Shown in pieces: positions 37,546 to 48,058 of a DNA stretch of 64,000 nucleotides. The position numbers were made by a program, and so were the translations under genes. Each line of letters opens with the position of its first letter. Within the stretch, counting starts at the first letter, position 1. This stretch comes from Tetrapyrgos nigripes. Taxonomy: Eukaryota; Basidiomycota; Agaricomycetes; Agaricales; Campanellaceae. The stretch covers positions 186,001-250,000 of the forward strand of contig JAACJM010000044.1 of NCBI GenBank assembly GCA_013368315.1, given 5' to 3'. The notes beneath the pieces were generated by a model. That model was not told the DNA's origin. It saw nothing but the letters and a program-made list of their open reading frames with translations, and did no database searches.

Positions 37546-38699
37546 TATACAGCTTGCAGCAGGAGAATGACATGGAGATCAGTTTAAATCAGTCTTGGCT
37601 GAGTTATGGTCCAAAGTGGTTCAACCTGTTCTGTCTTGGATTAAGGATGTGGTGAGTTCTTATCATGATTTAGTTGATTAGATACTTATTTGGAGATAGC
37701 TACATGATTACTCTGCAGAAGATTGTCTTCCTCATATTACATGGTGTGCAACAGGGGCACTGGCATTTCCCCCCATTCACGCTGCTGGGATCTATAATTC
37801 CAAAGACTTTTCAAAAAGCATCAAACTCTCCAACTTTGCAGTCTCCTCATATACTATGACACTGAGTGCTATGCTCAACTCTGGTCATAAAACCCAGCAG
37901 GACCCAAGAGAAGATCCCAAAGTCCTTATTATCTCCCAACCTGCCACACCAGGTTTGAGCTGTCTACCTGGCACTGAGGAAGAGGTGAAGGTCATCCAGA
38001 AATACATGCAACCCAAGCATAGCTGCCATCTCAATCATACCAAGGCACTCATTGCCACTGTCAGGAGTAAAATGAGCAAGCATGAGATTGTCCATCTCAC
38101 TTGCCATGGAATCCAAGACTTGAAAAACCCTCTTGATAGCACTTTTGCTCTTTATGATGGAAGACTCAAGCTCCAAGACTTGATGAGCTTATCCCTTGAG
38201 AAAGCAGAACTCACATTCCTCTCTGCATGTCAGACAGCAGCAGGTGATGAGAACCTCCCTGAAGAAGCTGTCCATCTCACAGCTGGCATGCTTGCTATAG
38301 GTTATCTGAGTGTCATTGCTACCATGTGGTCAATCAGGGACAGGGATGCACCTAAAGTTGCCAATAAAGTCTATGAAAGTCTCTTGGGGCATCGTGGTGA
38401 ACTGGAGACTTGCAACCCGAGACAGAGTGCAGCATATGCACTTCATGTGGCTGTTGAAGATTTGTGAAAGGAGGTTGGTGAGATCAAATTTGTAAAGTGG
38501 GTTCCATTTGTCCATTATGGAGTTTAGTAATTCTTCTGGTACATTCTTTTGTTGTTTTTTGAAGACCACTCTGTCCTAAAACCTGATTCTAGGTTTATCT
38601 TGAACTGCTGCATTGAATGATTCTGAAATTGAAGAAATGATTCTGGTTTATCCTCAAGGGACAATGCGGTTTTGTCTCATCCTATAAAATTTGAAGGGA

Positions 38700-39290
38700 A
38701 AAAAAAAAGGTCTATGTAATTTTGCGTTCATGTAAACATGAGCGTATACATTTTTGCGTTTTGCGTTCAATACACTTGGCTCACTTTTGCGTTTACATCA
38801 TGCGTTTCACATCATCCAGGCCAAGGTAGACTGATTGAAGATGGCCAACCTGAAATCAATAGGTGGTTACTTATGTAGAATCTAATCAGTAAATATCCTT
38901 TGTGATTTGAGCTGTCTCAAATGTAGCCTTGCATCCAAATACAACTTGGAAATGGGTTCTTAATGTTCCAGAAAGCCATCCCAGTATTATATCATGTGTA
39001 TAAGGCACTTCACTCCCAAGCCAGTGACTTCAGACTTGTAGCTTTAGATTTTCAGATATAAGCAAGAAACACTCTTGAACCAAGCATATACTGATCAAAA
39101 TTCCATCAAATATACTTTATTATTACTCAAACTTTCAAAAATTATTGTAAACGCAAATTTTGAAACACGAGACGTGTGGTAAACGCAACGTAAATCCTAG
39201 CGTCTACATCAATGCAAAGTAAACACTAGTGTTTGCTCTGCATTTACATGACATTCCACCTGTGTTTACATAGTGTTTACTCACTGTCAT
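38700..39290. repeat. Inverted-repeat-rich segment (GCGTTTAC motifs)
   Basis: The left half contains TTTTGCGTTCATGTAAAC, TTTTTGCGTTTTGCGTTC and TTTTGCGTTTACATCATGCG. The right half contains GTAAACGCAAATTTT, GGTAAACGCAACGT and several GTAAACACTA/TAGTGTTTAC motifs. This looks like a non-autonomous DNA element with subterminal repeats, but clean ends and a target duplication were not found. Confidence 0.4.
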
Positions 39291-40230
39291 TTTCCACAGC
39301 TTAGCCATCATAAAATGGCTGTGATAGTGGCAACATCCAACAACTTTCCCATGTGTCTCAAAGTTCACTGTGAATAACGTGAGTCTATTCAGGCAGAGAA
39401 ACTCGATATACCCATCCTAAGTGAGTCTCCTTCTATCTTGTATCGGCAGTATCTATTCATTGATGCTGTTATACAACCTAAATATTCGTCGGAAGCTGGT
39501 CAATCGCACAAATCCGGTGATGTTCTGGATATACGTGTACCTGATTTGGAGAGTCGGAGTCGTGTCACGATGCCGGTGGCAAGCAACGGAGGGGACATCC
39601 TGAATGTGGAATCGAGGTCACAGAGGGGCCGGTTTGTTATAGCTGCTAGTATACATACATAAGTATTAAGTAGTAGGAAAATTTGGCTTCGATCCGGACA
39701 GTAGGCTAATAATGATTCTATGTTTAAGAACCCTCGGACCAACCAACATCCGATGCGACATAAGTTTCACCGGTACTCGAAGTATTCCGAAATAACTATA
39801 ATGATTCAGATGCTTGTGCTGTGTTAGAAGGACGAGGTAAGGAGGCGATGACGACTCGGAACCGTAAGAGACTAACCCTAATGATAGGACCTCAGGAGTG
39901 TAGTACTACACTCTAGGTTTGGATTGATGGAGCCATAGACTCTGACGTATGCTAGCTGTTGCCAAGCGGGTGGCACCGTTGGAACGCTGTGATAAAAGCG
40001 GGGCCCATAAGACCACCACATATATGTGTTGCTAGAGAAGCTAACTTGTATTACAGAAGCATTCCTGAAAACATTCACGAATAAAAGGTAGAATGCCTCG
40101 TATGCAACAGTCAACGCAGCCAAATTCACTGAGGTAAGAACACATCAACAAGGAAGTAGGCTATCACTATGTGTCGATTTCCTGGCACAATGGTCATTGT
40201 GCTGGTTTGCCAAGTTATAGAAAACCCTAA

Positions 40231-40510
40231 CCCACAGCCCTTTGATGCCGCTAGTGCTACGATATGATTCATCTGGGTTCGCACATCAGCGTCTCCTAAT
40301 TATCTGATAGGTCGATTGTTCAATGAAGATGTCAGCGCTGGCCCACAACCCTTTCATGCCGCTATGGTATGATTCGCCTGGGTTCGCACATCAGCGTCTC
40401 CTAATTATCCGATAGGTCGATTGTTCGTGCCGCCAGCGTATGAGTCATCTGATACTTCCCTAGCTTCCCCTGTCGCACATCAGCGTCCCGACTCCCAATT
40501 ATCCGATAGG
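40231..40510. repeat. Tandem repeat, three units
   Basis: Unit 1 (40231-40321) and unit 2 (40342-40426) share CCCACA[G/A]CCCTTT.ATGCCGCTA, TGATTC.[T/C]CTGGGTTCG, CACATCAGCGTCTCCTAAT and TATC[T/C]GATAGGTCGATTGTT. Unit 3 (40427-40510) is more diverged, keeping GTCATCTG, CGCACATCAGCGTC, CCAATTATCCGATAGGT. Function unknown. Confidence 0.85.
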
Positions 40511-40800
40511 TATTATACGCGTTGAGGAACGCGCGCATAGCCCTTGACGTGACAATTGACCTGTCGAAATTTGATCACAAATCGTGATCGCCAGTAAGAG
40601 AGAACAAGAGCATACATACCGTATAAAGTTATATACTCACTCATAGCTAGGAGTCCGCGACATGGACGGAGTCCCGCGTTTATTCAGGTCGTGTAGATCA
40701 AACGGGTGGGCCGCTCAAGGATGCCAAACCAAAGTTCCAGCTACACACCACTGTGACCACCCATATGTAAAGAGGTTGGAGACTCAGCGCCTAATCTGTT

Positions 40801-40890
40801 ATCAATCTCATAGGGCGTAGCGCCGCGAAAACTTATTAGGTAACACGTATAATGAGTATCGTCAGTCTGGTTTAACGAGACTACAAAGCG
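40801..40890. repeat. Structured dispersed repeat, copy 1
   Basis: Shares a conserved segment with 45501-45580: AGGGCGT[A/G]GC, then a variable hairpin, then GTA[T/C]CGTCAGTCTGGTTT[A/C]ACGAGACTAC. The AGTCT...AGACT stem is identical in both copies. See the finding on paired changes. Confidence 0.6.
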
Positions 40891-41121
40891 CTAGGTTTGG
40901 CTGTGCATAAGATGATTTAAAAATGTGGCACATTTCAAACTTCCTCACCCGTTTCTTTTCCCTTCTCTTTGACGGCCTTTCCTTTCTAACGCTCTCTTTT
41001 CTTTCTTTTCATTTGTGCTGGTCGCATCGGGTTTACTCTTCCCACATCTTTCAGGACAGGACAGTCCATTCGTGCCATCACATTACTGCCAGACAGCCTT
41101 CGCTTTTGCTTGCAGACAGAA

Positions 41122-43290
41122 ATGCACTCTTTCTCGTTACTCACGAGCAACTTGTTACTCTTCTTTGCATGTTCCTCGCTTTTGATCCATGATTCATCCA
41201 ATTTCGCCTCTGCATCACCTGTTCCCGATATATTGGCGTCATCAGGATTGAAGGCGAGGAAGGTTCCTGGAGGTTACTCGATACCTTTGCAACGAACGAA
41301 ACGCAGTTCGGGAAGGATAAATGATGGAAGGAATTCAAAGAGTATCGGAGGGAACAGGAAGCGCGGTGGCATCGTCGCAGAGACAGGTCTTGGGGACCAT
41401 TTCGATTTGTGCGTAATATGTCTGTCTTATGCTTCACCTATGCTAAATTTAAACTCACATTTACAGTCAATATACAGTGCCAGTTGAAGTAGGTGGAACT
41501 GTTACTGCTGTTGTGTTAGGTGCGCATTGAGCCCATCCTGCCTCAAACTGACATTCCTGACCCAGTACATTCTACTACAGACACGGGCAGCTCGGATTTA
41601 TGGGTGACCAGGTGAATTTTCCCATGAAGTGCGTCTCTTATATGCGATGTTGAACTAGAAGCTAGTGATGCATGTACTCCTACCTCCTGTGGTGGTCCAC
41701 CAACTACCGAACAATACCCCATGTCCACTTTCAACGATTCTGGTGCATCCGTATTCATTCCTTATGGTAGTGGATCCGCCTCTGGCCCAGTCGGCTTTGA
41801 CACCGTGACCGTTGCAGGTATCTCTATTCAAAACCAACCTTTCATTGCCGTCAATGCTACAGATATAGCCCCGCAGGATACTTCAGGGATACTTGGCTTG
41901 TCCTTTCCTACTCTGTCCTCGGTTCAACAAGAGTTGACGAGCAAGTCGACACTGACAGAATCGGATGATTCTATATTGGGAACGGACCAATATGGTCCGG
42001 TGCTAGCTAGGATCGCAATGACTGGTGCTTTGGATACGCCTATGTTTGCTATTCAACTGCAAAGGACGCAAATTGACATTGGTGGTCAGGGTGTTTTGAC
42101 GGTTGGAACGTTACCGGAAGGAATCGATAACAGTAGTTTGACATGGGTTCCGGTGAAGTTCTATACGGACAGTGAAATAGGGACGTCAGCGCCCACTTTT
42201 GCTCCCACTAATGAGGCGTATCCCCTGCGAGTCGTCTCTGAGGGCAATTGGTTCTTGATTACCGACATTCTGGCTTTTGCAGACAATGGGAAATCGACAT
42301 TGACGGTGTCTTCTTGGACGGCCAGAGGCTAGCCGACTCTGCCATTCCGGCCGATGGGGTCTCTGTTACGACAACAAGAGCTCTGATAGATAGCGTGAGT
42401 CACTGTGTGTACGCATTGATCGCTCCTGTGACTCACTGTAGCTTTCTTTTCTCAGGGAAATTCCATCCTTCTTGGTCCTGCTGACGTGGTCGACAACATC
42501 CTTTCCACAGTCTCGACCACTTACAACCCCAGCATTGGTCCTGACGCTGCATTTCCTTGCGATGTCCCACATACATTGACATTCCAAATTGGTGGAAAGG
42601 TAATGGAATTGCCTCCTTGTAGGGTGCAGTTGGCTGATATGTATTCTTGTAGATGTTCCCGGTTGACCCAAGAGACTTCATTTCCGAAAAGTCCACCGAC
42701 TTATCAACATGCTTAGCGAGTACTATGTTCAAAGCCAGTGATCCACCTAGTCTTGGAGACTTGACTAGTTGGAGTCTGGGAGATCCCTTCTTTAAATCGT
42801 GAGTGCTTCTTAAATATGCATGCAGACACTAGTAGTTATTAATTCTTTGTCTCTTCATGGCCCAGTAATCTCGTCGCTTTCTACTACGGCAATCTCACTC
42901 ACCCTTCAGTCGACCCACCGCGTATCGGTTTCCTCTCCACAGTTCCACAAAACGCAAACGAACTACTCACTTCAGCGATTCATGATGCAGAGTCGGCCGG
43001 GGAAGTTGCAAGTACGTCTTAAGTCTTTCCAAATTTGCACCACTCACCTATCCTTTTCCCTCATAGGCACAGACGATGTAGCCCCAACTGCCTCAGCAGC
43101 TACCGCGGATCGAATTACTGTATCCCCAGGGTTTTCTTCGCCGACTGCGACGGGTCCTGGTGGTGATACTTCCAAATCGGACGAAGGTGATCCTGGTAAT
43201 GAAAATGGAGCAATAGCAGGTGCGAAGATGGGCATTGGTTTCGTGTCGGTTTATATTGCAGTGGGCATGGGGATGGTGGCTGGCTGGTGA
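41122..43290 (+). CDS. Pepsin-like aspartic protease (family A1), membrane-anchored
   Basis: Nine exons (41122-41408, 41467-41519, 41566-41611, 41666-42217, 42283-42394, 42456-42599, 42653-42798, 42866-43011, 43067-43290) give 569 residues with all GT..AG introns in phase. Family A1 proteases hydrolyse peptide bonds at acid pH using two Asp residues. The first motif DTGSSDLW is in exon 3; the second, ALIDSGNS, is split between exons 5 and 6. The N-terminus is signal-peptide-like (SLLTSNLLLFFACSSLLI). A basic propeptide-like stretch follows, with KR pairs. The C-terminus has a Ser/Thr/Gly-rich spacer and a final hydrophobic segment (GIGFVSVYIAVGMGMVAGW), so the enzyme is probably secreted and membrane- or GPI-anchored. 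The start is the ATG that opens the signal peptide. The least certain introns are those at 41612 and 42218. Apparently intact. Confidence 0.93.
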
Positions 43291-44130
43291 TGCCAGTGTT
43301 AGTAGGTGGGACTCAAGGGACTGTTCAACGTCCTTCAACTCTTTACCTCGCTTAATCTCATAGTACGTAGCGAACTGGTTACAACAGCTACTTAATTTAA
43401 ATAAATGGGCAACGAACGATCGTCAACTCCTTTGCATCTTCCAGTGTCTATTGTAGTTTTATTTTATTTAATTAATTATATATACATTAGAACGAAGCTA
43501 CCAGTAACCATTGTACCAAGCTACTAGCCAACCCTGACCGTTTTCATCAAACCCGAATCCAAGCCCAAGCTCGTCTTCTGGTCGTCTTGGCCGCTTGCAA
43601 AAATCTCTTTCGTTCTTTGGTTCTTCTTTGGTTCTCTTACTAGCTACCGCGACTAGTACTCGCAGTTAGCTACTCAGATACATGTACACCGGTTCCGGAT
43701 CCCTAATAGACTCGTTTCTTTTTGTCTACATTGCATTGTTTTTGTGTGCATGGATCACCCCTCGTCGCAATACCAGTATTGTATGAAAAAGTCGACCAGG
43801 TATTACTTACGTTTAACTAGTATATTCTGCTGTTTTCAATACTTGCGAAAACGGCCTCAAGTATACCTCATGTAAGACGTATAATTCCCTTATATATACC
43901 TTCATTTTGAATACTTTCAGAAACGGCGGAAAATATGCGAAAGCGGAGGGCATATGACCCAAACTTGGCTCAAATATCTCTACGCTTTTAAAACGAAGGA
44001 AATTTGGTATATTTTTTACACTTTCAATATTTACATCTGTCAATTTTTGTGGTGTTAAAGTAGTCTCTAGGCTTGCTGATGGTAACCTGCAATAGATTTC
44101 GTTTTTCACGAGTGCAATTGGCAGAAGCGA
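43291..44130. other. Intergenic, no recognised gene
   Basis: AT-rich 3' flank of the aspartic protease. Short similar motifs (CAATACTTGCGAAAACGGCC, GAATACTTTCAGAAACGGCGG) recur at 43838-43935. Nothing else recognised. Confidence 0.4.
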
Positions 44131-44489
44131 TCAGTCTCCGAAGAAACGACTCCTCGTAATACTCTGTAAAGCAGGCATAAGCGTTGTCAGATGTCCATAT
44201 TGTTTTGAATACTGTTTATTTTTTACCACAAGTTCCGTAACGCATAACGGGACACTCTGAACTGTGCCATTTGGATCTTCGGAACGCATAACGAGGGCAA
44301 AATTGGGCGCTAAATTACCATAAAAGGTCCGTGGGAGTCGTATTTTGCTGCCCAGCATTTCTGTGATGAATGAATATCTAGAATAAAAGCGAACAAAGTG
44401 AACGAATCAACCTCAATGAAATGAAACAGTAGCATAGAGTAATACTCACCTAACAACTCCAGTCGTCCACTGCCCCTCTTCCAACTCAT
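44131..44489 (-). CDS. Small hypothetical protein, two exons
   Basis: Minus strand, exons 44489-44450 and 44360-44131, joined by an 89-nt intron with GTGAGT donor and CACAG acceptor, giving 89 residues beginning MSWKRGSGRLELLE. The second exon has an amino-acid make-up that looks genuinely coding (RTFYGNLAPNFALVMRSEDP). No domain, signal peptide or membrane segment recognised. The inverted-repeat element at 44581 lies just upstream. It may be a fragment of a longer gene; function unknown. Confidence 0.4.
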
Positions 44490-44580
44490 ACTTCTACACC
44501 TCCTCACTCATTCCCTGTATTCTGATTGCCCTCACACTCATCATCACTGGGTTAGGGCGGGTGGATTTGTACGGGAGTAA

Positions 44581-45108
44581 GACCTACCTATATCATTGCT
44601 GTGAGATACCCCCTATGTCACTGCTCCCATGGTGCTACCTGACCTCCTGCTGGGATATGTTATGAGTCCTATTTAGGACGAGTCTTATTGTGAGCTCAAT
44701 GGCCGCACTTATTTGCCCCCTGGGAAAGTATATCCTATTCTGTCAATGCGGTGGATTCAGCACCAAGCACCTTCTCCGCAAATTCTCTGCAAATTCTCCA
44801 TCAAGCTTTTGTCCAAGTCAAGCTACAAATGAATACCCAATCCATGGCCCACATCTACTTTTTCAGTGAGTACCTTGGGTACTCACTGGTACTCACAGGA
44901 GCAGATCAGTACCAAGTCATCTTTGTTGACAATGAGCTCTACAGCAATGAGGAAGATACCTGCAGACTAGCCACCTTTACAGCAGCTGAACACAGCACAG
45001 TAGGCCCAAGTACCCTCAAGGTACTCATGCATATCCCAGTAGGAGGCCAGTTATCATTGCGGGAGCAGCGACATAGGGGGTATTTTGTAGCAATAATATA
45101 TGTAGGTC
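44581..45108. mobile_element. Inverted-repeat (MITE-like) element
   Basis: 48-bp inverted repeats lie at 44581-44628 and 45061-45108 with about seven mismatches. Both carry GACCTAC..ATAT.ATTGCT and ATACCCCCTATGTC[A/G]CTGCTCCC. Weaker similarity extends outward (TTGTACGGGAGTAAGACC against CTGTACAAGTGTACTCTTGACC). The interior has repeated GAGTACC/GGTACTC motifs and no transposase. No clear target duplication was found, so the outer limits are provisional. A long open frame from 44751 runs across the right repeat and is probably incidental. Confidence 0.65.
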
Positions 45109-46206
45109 AAGAGTACACTTGTACAGCCATTATGAGGACCATATGGGGACTCATCTATGAGTCAAGCAACAGTCAAGCAACAGTCAAGCACTGGAATGAG
45201 CCCATGTGGACAGGGGCATCCAACTGGCCTCAGAAGAGTCAAGAGACAAGAAATTTTTGGTGGTCACAGTCAAGAGCAAGGTAGGACTGAGCTCAACCGG
45301 CAATTTACCAGCAAATCATCTTGCCTTGAAGTTCACCAGTTGAAATCATGAAACTTGAAAAGGCAGCCTTAAAGGGCTTCGTAACAGTTTCAAATTTCAG
45401 CGCTTCAGCACCTGGGCTCATTCACGTTTCGAGATCTCCAGCATGAGGCACTGTTCACTCAATATGGCATCTGGATCAACTCCTTCATCAACCATCTGGT
45501 AGTAATCCCACAGGGCGTGGCACCTGTAAAAAGCTATTACAGGTAGTGGGTACCGTCAGTCTGGTTTCACGAGACTACTATAATAACGGGATTACTAGGA
45601 ATGAGTAATGATTATAAACGCAGGTTGGCTATAAGTACTAGGCGCTCGATAACACTGATCATACACCTTTCAGGCTGAGTAAGTTTTCCATTTGATTCTT
45701 TGCACAATGGAAGCAAATGATGGGTACACACGGTTCAACAGCATGAAGGCTGCGCTGAACCCCCTCAGGCTTGAAAATAGATCAGTAACCAACTTGAAGA
45801 ATATGTAAGACCAAGCACGATTGCAGTTAAAACATTCTTCCTCCCCTTTCTTCTTTCCTTCTCCTTCGTGGACACTCCTATGGGAGGTGGGGACCCCATA
45901 CCCACCTCCATGGGTTCCTCCCAAGTCCTGATACGGGAAGGATTTCAAGACATTCCTGCCTCTATGCCTTCGCTAGTAGATCCTAGTTGTGGGGTCAGTC
46001 CTTCCCTTGAGTCTTCTCCCACCTAAACTAAAATTGAAATTTCTGGACAACAGTGCGAATGGAGCGCAGTTACGGGGAAGACCGGCTTCTCTTTTCTTGT
46101 CGTTCTTGTATTCCCTCTGGAGGGTCCTTTTTGTTCTTCCATTCATCCATTTGAAGTGAACTTTTCCTTCTTTCATCATCCCTTTGAAAGGGGAGAACTT
46201 CTAGTC
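45109..46206. other. Intergenic, repeats only
   Basis: Contains three tandem copies of an 11-bp unit AGTCAAGCAAC at about 45159-45190 and copy 2 of the structured repeat at 45501-45580. Short minus-strand frames at 45670-46179 show no recognisable family. Confidence 0.4.
45501..45580. repeat. Structured dispersed repeat, copy 2
   Basis: Second copy of the repeat at 40801-40890. Here the variable part is a perfect 8-bp hairpin ACCTGTAA..TTACAGGT. The 3' half GTCAGTCTGGTTTCACGAGACTAC is nearly identical to copy 1. Confidence 0.6.
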
Positions 46207-46632
46207 ATGGACAGCGCAAGCAACCCTCCTGAAACGCCAACAATCAATCCCCTTCCTGCTCCTGCTGGTGCTTCCATCTTCTCAGAAGCATCTCAGGTCC
46301 GCCTATTGAACTCATCCGTCTTAATCGTCAATGGATCTTATTATCAAACCCAGAACTGTCAACACTGTTCAAACCTTCTTCACGGAACTCCTCAGTGTTC
46401 TGAAGCGACCACTTCAACATTGTCCCACCGTCACCCTACTAATCAAGGACTCAATGGTAAAGATAGGGAAGTGGTCATCCCTTCTATACCTGCTGAGGTC
46501 CTGGACTCATTGCATTATGAGGAAGTAATAAGGTGTATAAATTGGCTTGAGGTGAGAATTACTTCAAGTTCCTGTTTGCTCGAAGCCTATACTCTTCGTC
46601 CCGAAATTCTCTTGAACGACGCTGCAAAATGA
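46207..46632 (+). CDS. Hypothetical protein, 141 residues
   Basis: Open frame from ATG 46207 to TGA 46630-46632, beginning MDSASNPPETPTINP. A Pro/Ser-rich start is followed by FSEASQVRLLNSSVLIVNGSYY, which recalls the 'FxxASxVxIxxSxxxxVxGxxx' opening of some mushroom NACHT or kinase-type proteins, but no P-loop or other domain follows. It may be an isolated N-terminal fragment. A hAT element is inserted about 60 bp downstream. An in-frame GTAATAAGG at ~46525 could be a donor site, so the true C-terminus is uncertain. Confidence 0.4.
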   Translation: MDSASNPPETPTINPLPAPAGASIFSEASQVRLLNSSVLIVNGSYYQTQNCQHCSNLLHGTPQCSEATTSTLSHRHPTNQGLNGKDREVVIPSIPAEVLDSLHYEEVIRCINWLEVRITSSSCLLEAYTLRPEILLNDAAK

Positions 46633-46690
46633 TTAGTTGTCTTTTTTCTTTGTCTTGTTCTTTTTTCATTGCTTTCCTTTCTCTTTTGCT

Positions 46691-47791
46691 CAGTGTCTCA
46701 CTTTAAGGCCTTAAATTGGGACCATCAATTCTTTAAGGGTTATTTAAGGTTTAAGGGTTGATTCAAGGGTTTGATTTAAGGCTTAAATTCTGAAAAGGAG
46801 CAAAAGTTTTTCTGAGGGATGACACGGATTTCTGTGTAAGATAAATGTAACTAGCCTATGTATTTCTCATTAGAAGGTATCTCAATAGCTCTGTCATCAG
46901 GAATTTCGTCCTCTTCAGCACCTGCAAGGGCCTCCATAAGTATAGCTTCCTCATCAATCTGACCACGAGTAACGCACACCCACTTTGGAAGACCACCAAA
47001 TAGAGTTTGTAGTGTGAACAAATTCGGGTACACAACATCCTTGTTTTGTTCATCGTTCTCTACTTGATGAGCCTCACCTATCCACTTTGCCATTTCTGTA
47101 TGCCATCTGGAAGCTGTAGAACAAGTGCCCTCCCACGTTTGGTCTCATCTTCGTCATTAATATATTCAAGGAGATCTTGATAGTGCGGAACACTCAAAAG
47201 CTTATCCACAGACTCTTGCTTATGGTTCCTCGTGATTTGATTAAACCTCTTGCTTGATTAACCATGCGTATCAGCTCCAGCCTAAGGGAATGGATGAGTA
47301 AGATACGAGCAAGGACATAAATTAGAACACTCACTGTATGCAGCTTTTGTACCCTTTTCAGACCCAAACGATTCCGCCGGGAGGATTGGATGAACTTGGT
47401 GCTTGAGAGCAGACATTTGCACCCCACCTGATTCACAACAATCTTGAATTACTTGACAGCAAACAGTGCCAATACACGAATCTCCGCAGAGCCACTCAAT
47501 GCTTTCCATGTGGCAATAGGATCTCGACCCTTCGTTTCATTAGAATTTAAATAGTTAGTCAAAAATAAAGAGTGTACCATGGTTCCCTCGAAATCATCCT
47601 TTGATGACAGAAATTCTTTGAATGGACCCGTCGTTGGCCCCAGTGACTCCAAGCGTGAATAAAAATTATATTTCTCACGGAATTTACTTAGCCGAGCTTA
47701 AGCCTTAAATCCCGCCCTTAGGCCTTAAAATTCTCCTCTCAAAATCATAACCCTTAAATTTAAGCGTATTAAGACCTTAAGTAGAACACTG
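46691..47791 (-). mobile_element. hAT transposon, 1.1-kb deletion derivative
   Basis: Inverted ends CAGTGTCTCACTTTAAGGCC (left) and CAGTGTTCTACTTAAGGTCT (right, reverse complement), flanked by a perfect 8-bp duplication CTTTTGCT at 46683-46690 and 47792-47799. Both subterminal regions are dense in TTAAGG/CCTTAA motifs over ~130 bp. The inside carries the C-terminal part of a hAT transposase on the minus strand. At 1101 bp it cannot encode a full transposase. Confidence 0.93.
46851..47652 (-). pseudogene. hAT transposase C-terminal remnant
   Basis: Minus-strand blocks in shifted frames: GRDPIATWKALSGSAEIRVLALFAVKVIQ (~47520-47450), then NQVGCKCLLSS..QSSRRNRLGLKRVQKLHTV (~47430-47340), matching the hAT dimerisation pattern NQAGxERxFSxxKxxxxxxRxRL. 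Near the 3' end comes LFTLQTLFGGLPKW..ALAGAEEDEIPDDRAIEIP, an acidic tail as in other mushroom hAT proteins. The N-terminal two thirds of the transposase are missing and the frame is broken. Confidence 0.75.
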
Positions 47792-47820
47792 CTTTTGCTC
47801 TCTTTCATTTTTCGTTACCT

Positions 47821-47947
47821 TTCTCTCTCTCTCTCTCTCGTCTTCTTCTTCATCACTTGCTTTCTTTTCTTTTTCCCTCTCTTCTCTCTCTCTCTCTCTC
47901 TCTCTCTCGTCTTCTTCTTCATTGCTTGCTTTCTTTTCTTTTTCCCT

Positions 47948-47990
<43 letters not shown>

Positions 47991-48037
47991 TTCTTCTTCA
48001 TTGCTTGCTTTCTTTTCTTTTTTCCTCTCTTTTCCTC
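47821..48037. repeat. CT-rich compound tandem repeat
   Basis: Three copies of a ~62-75-bp block, each with a (CT)n run followed by CGTCTTCTTCTTCAT or a close variant, then TGCTTGCTTTCTTTTC and TTTTTCCCTCTCTT. The CT runs differ in length between copies. Open frames through it are low-complexity and not genes. Confidence 0.9.
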
Positions 48038-48058
48038 AATAGTTCACATATTTGCTTA

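Larger units (their letters stand above)
33514..38527 (+). pseudogene. TPR-CHAT protein gene, twice interrupted
   Basis: Remnant of a large mushroom-type protein: N-terminal exons (MSETNIPLADPT from 33514), tetratricopeptide repeats (34040-36395), a middle domain (AALRF/WATL-like block ~36440; VIIVNIDQSCCDALVL ~36985; AELWSKVVQPVLSWI ~37600) and a C-terminal CHAT peptidase domain (37710-38527). CHAT domains are caspase-like; the expected catalytic His (VHLTCHG, ~38090) and Cys (LSACQTAAGD, ~38225) are both present. Such proteins are thought to act in signalling or cell-death-like responses. The gene is broken by a Tc1/mariner-type element at 34122-35239 and a solo LTR at 37164-37545; taking each out with one target-site copy restores the frame. 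Further damage: a frameshift near 34040 and many TGA codons at expected Arg positions, including one at 38465-38467 before the likely true end TAG 38525-38527. Confidence 0.85.
38528..41121. other. Intergenic region with repeats
   Basis: No gene recognised. It holds an inverted-repeat-rich TTTGCGTTTAC/GTAAACGCAAA stretch (38700-39290), a tandem array (40231-40510) and one copy of a structured dispersed repeat (40801-40890). A CT-rich stretch at 40940-41020 directly upstream of the aspartic protease may be its promoter; such tracts are common before fungal transcription starts. Confidence 0.4.

Noticed and set aside
40801..40890. Hammerhead ribozyme
   Set aside because: The minus strand contains CTGACGA after a GTC and a short stem, but copy 2 has CTGACGG and neither copy has the required GAAA next to a second stem.
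44751..45284. 177-codon plus-strand open frame
   Set aside because: It begins inside the inverted-repeat element and runs through its right repeat into flanking sequence, including an 11-bp tandem repeat, so it is probably chance.
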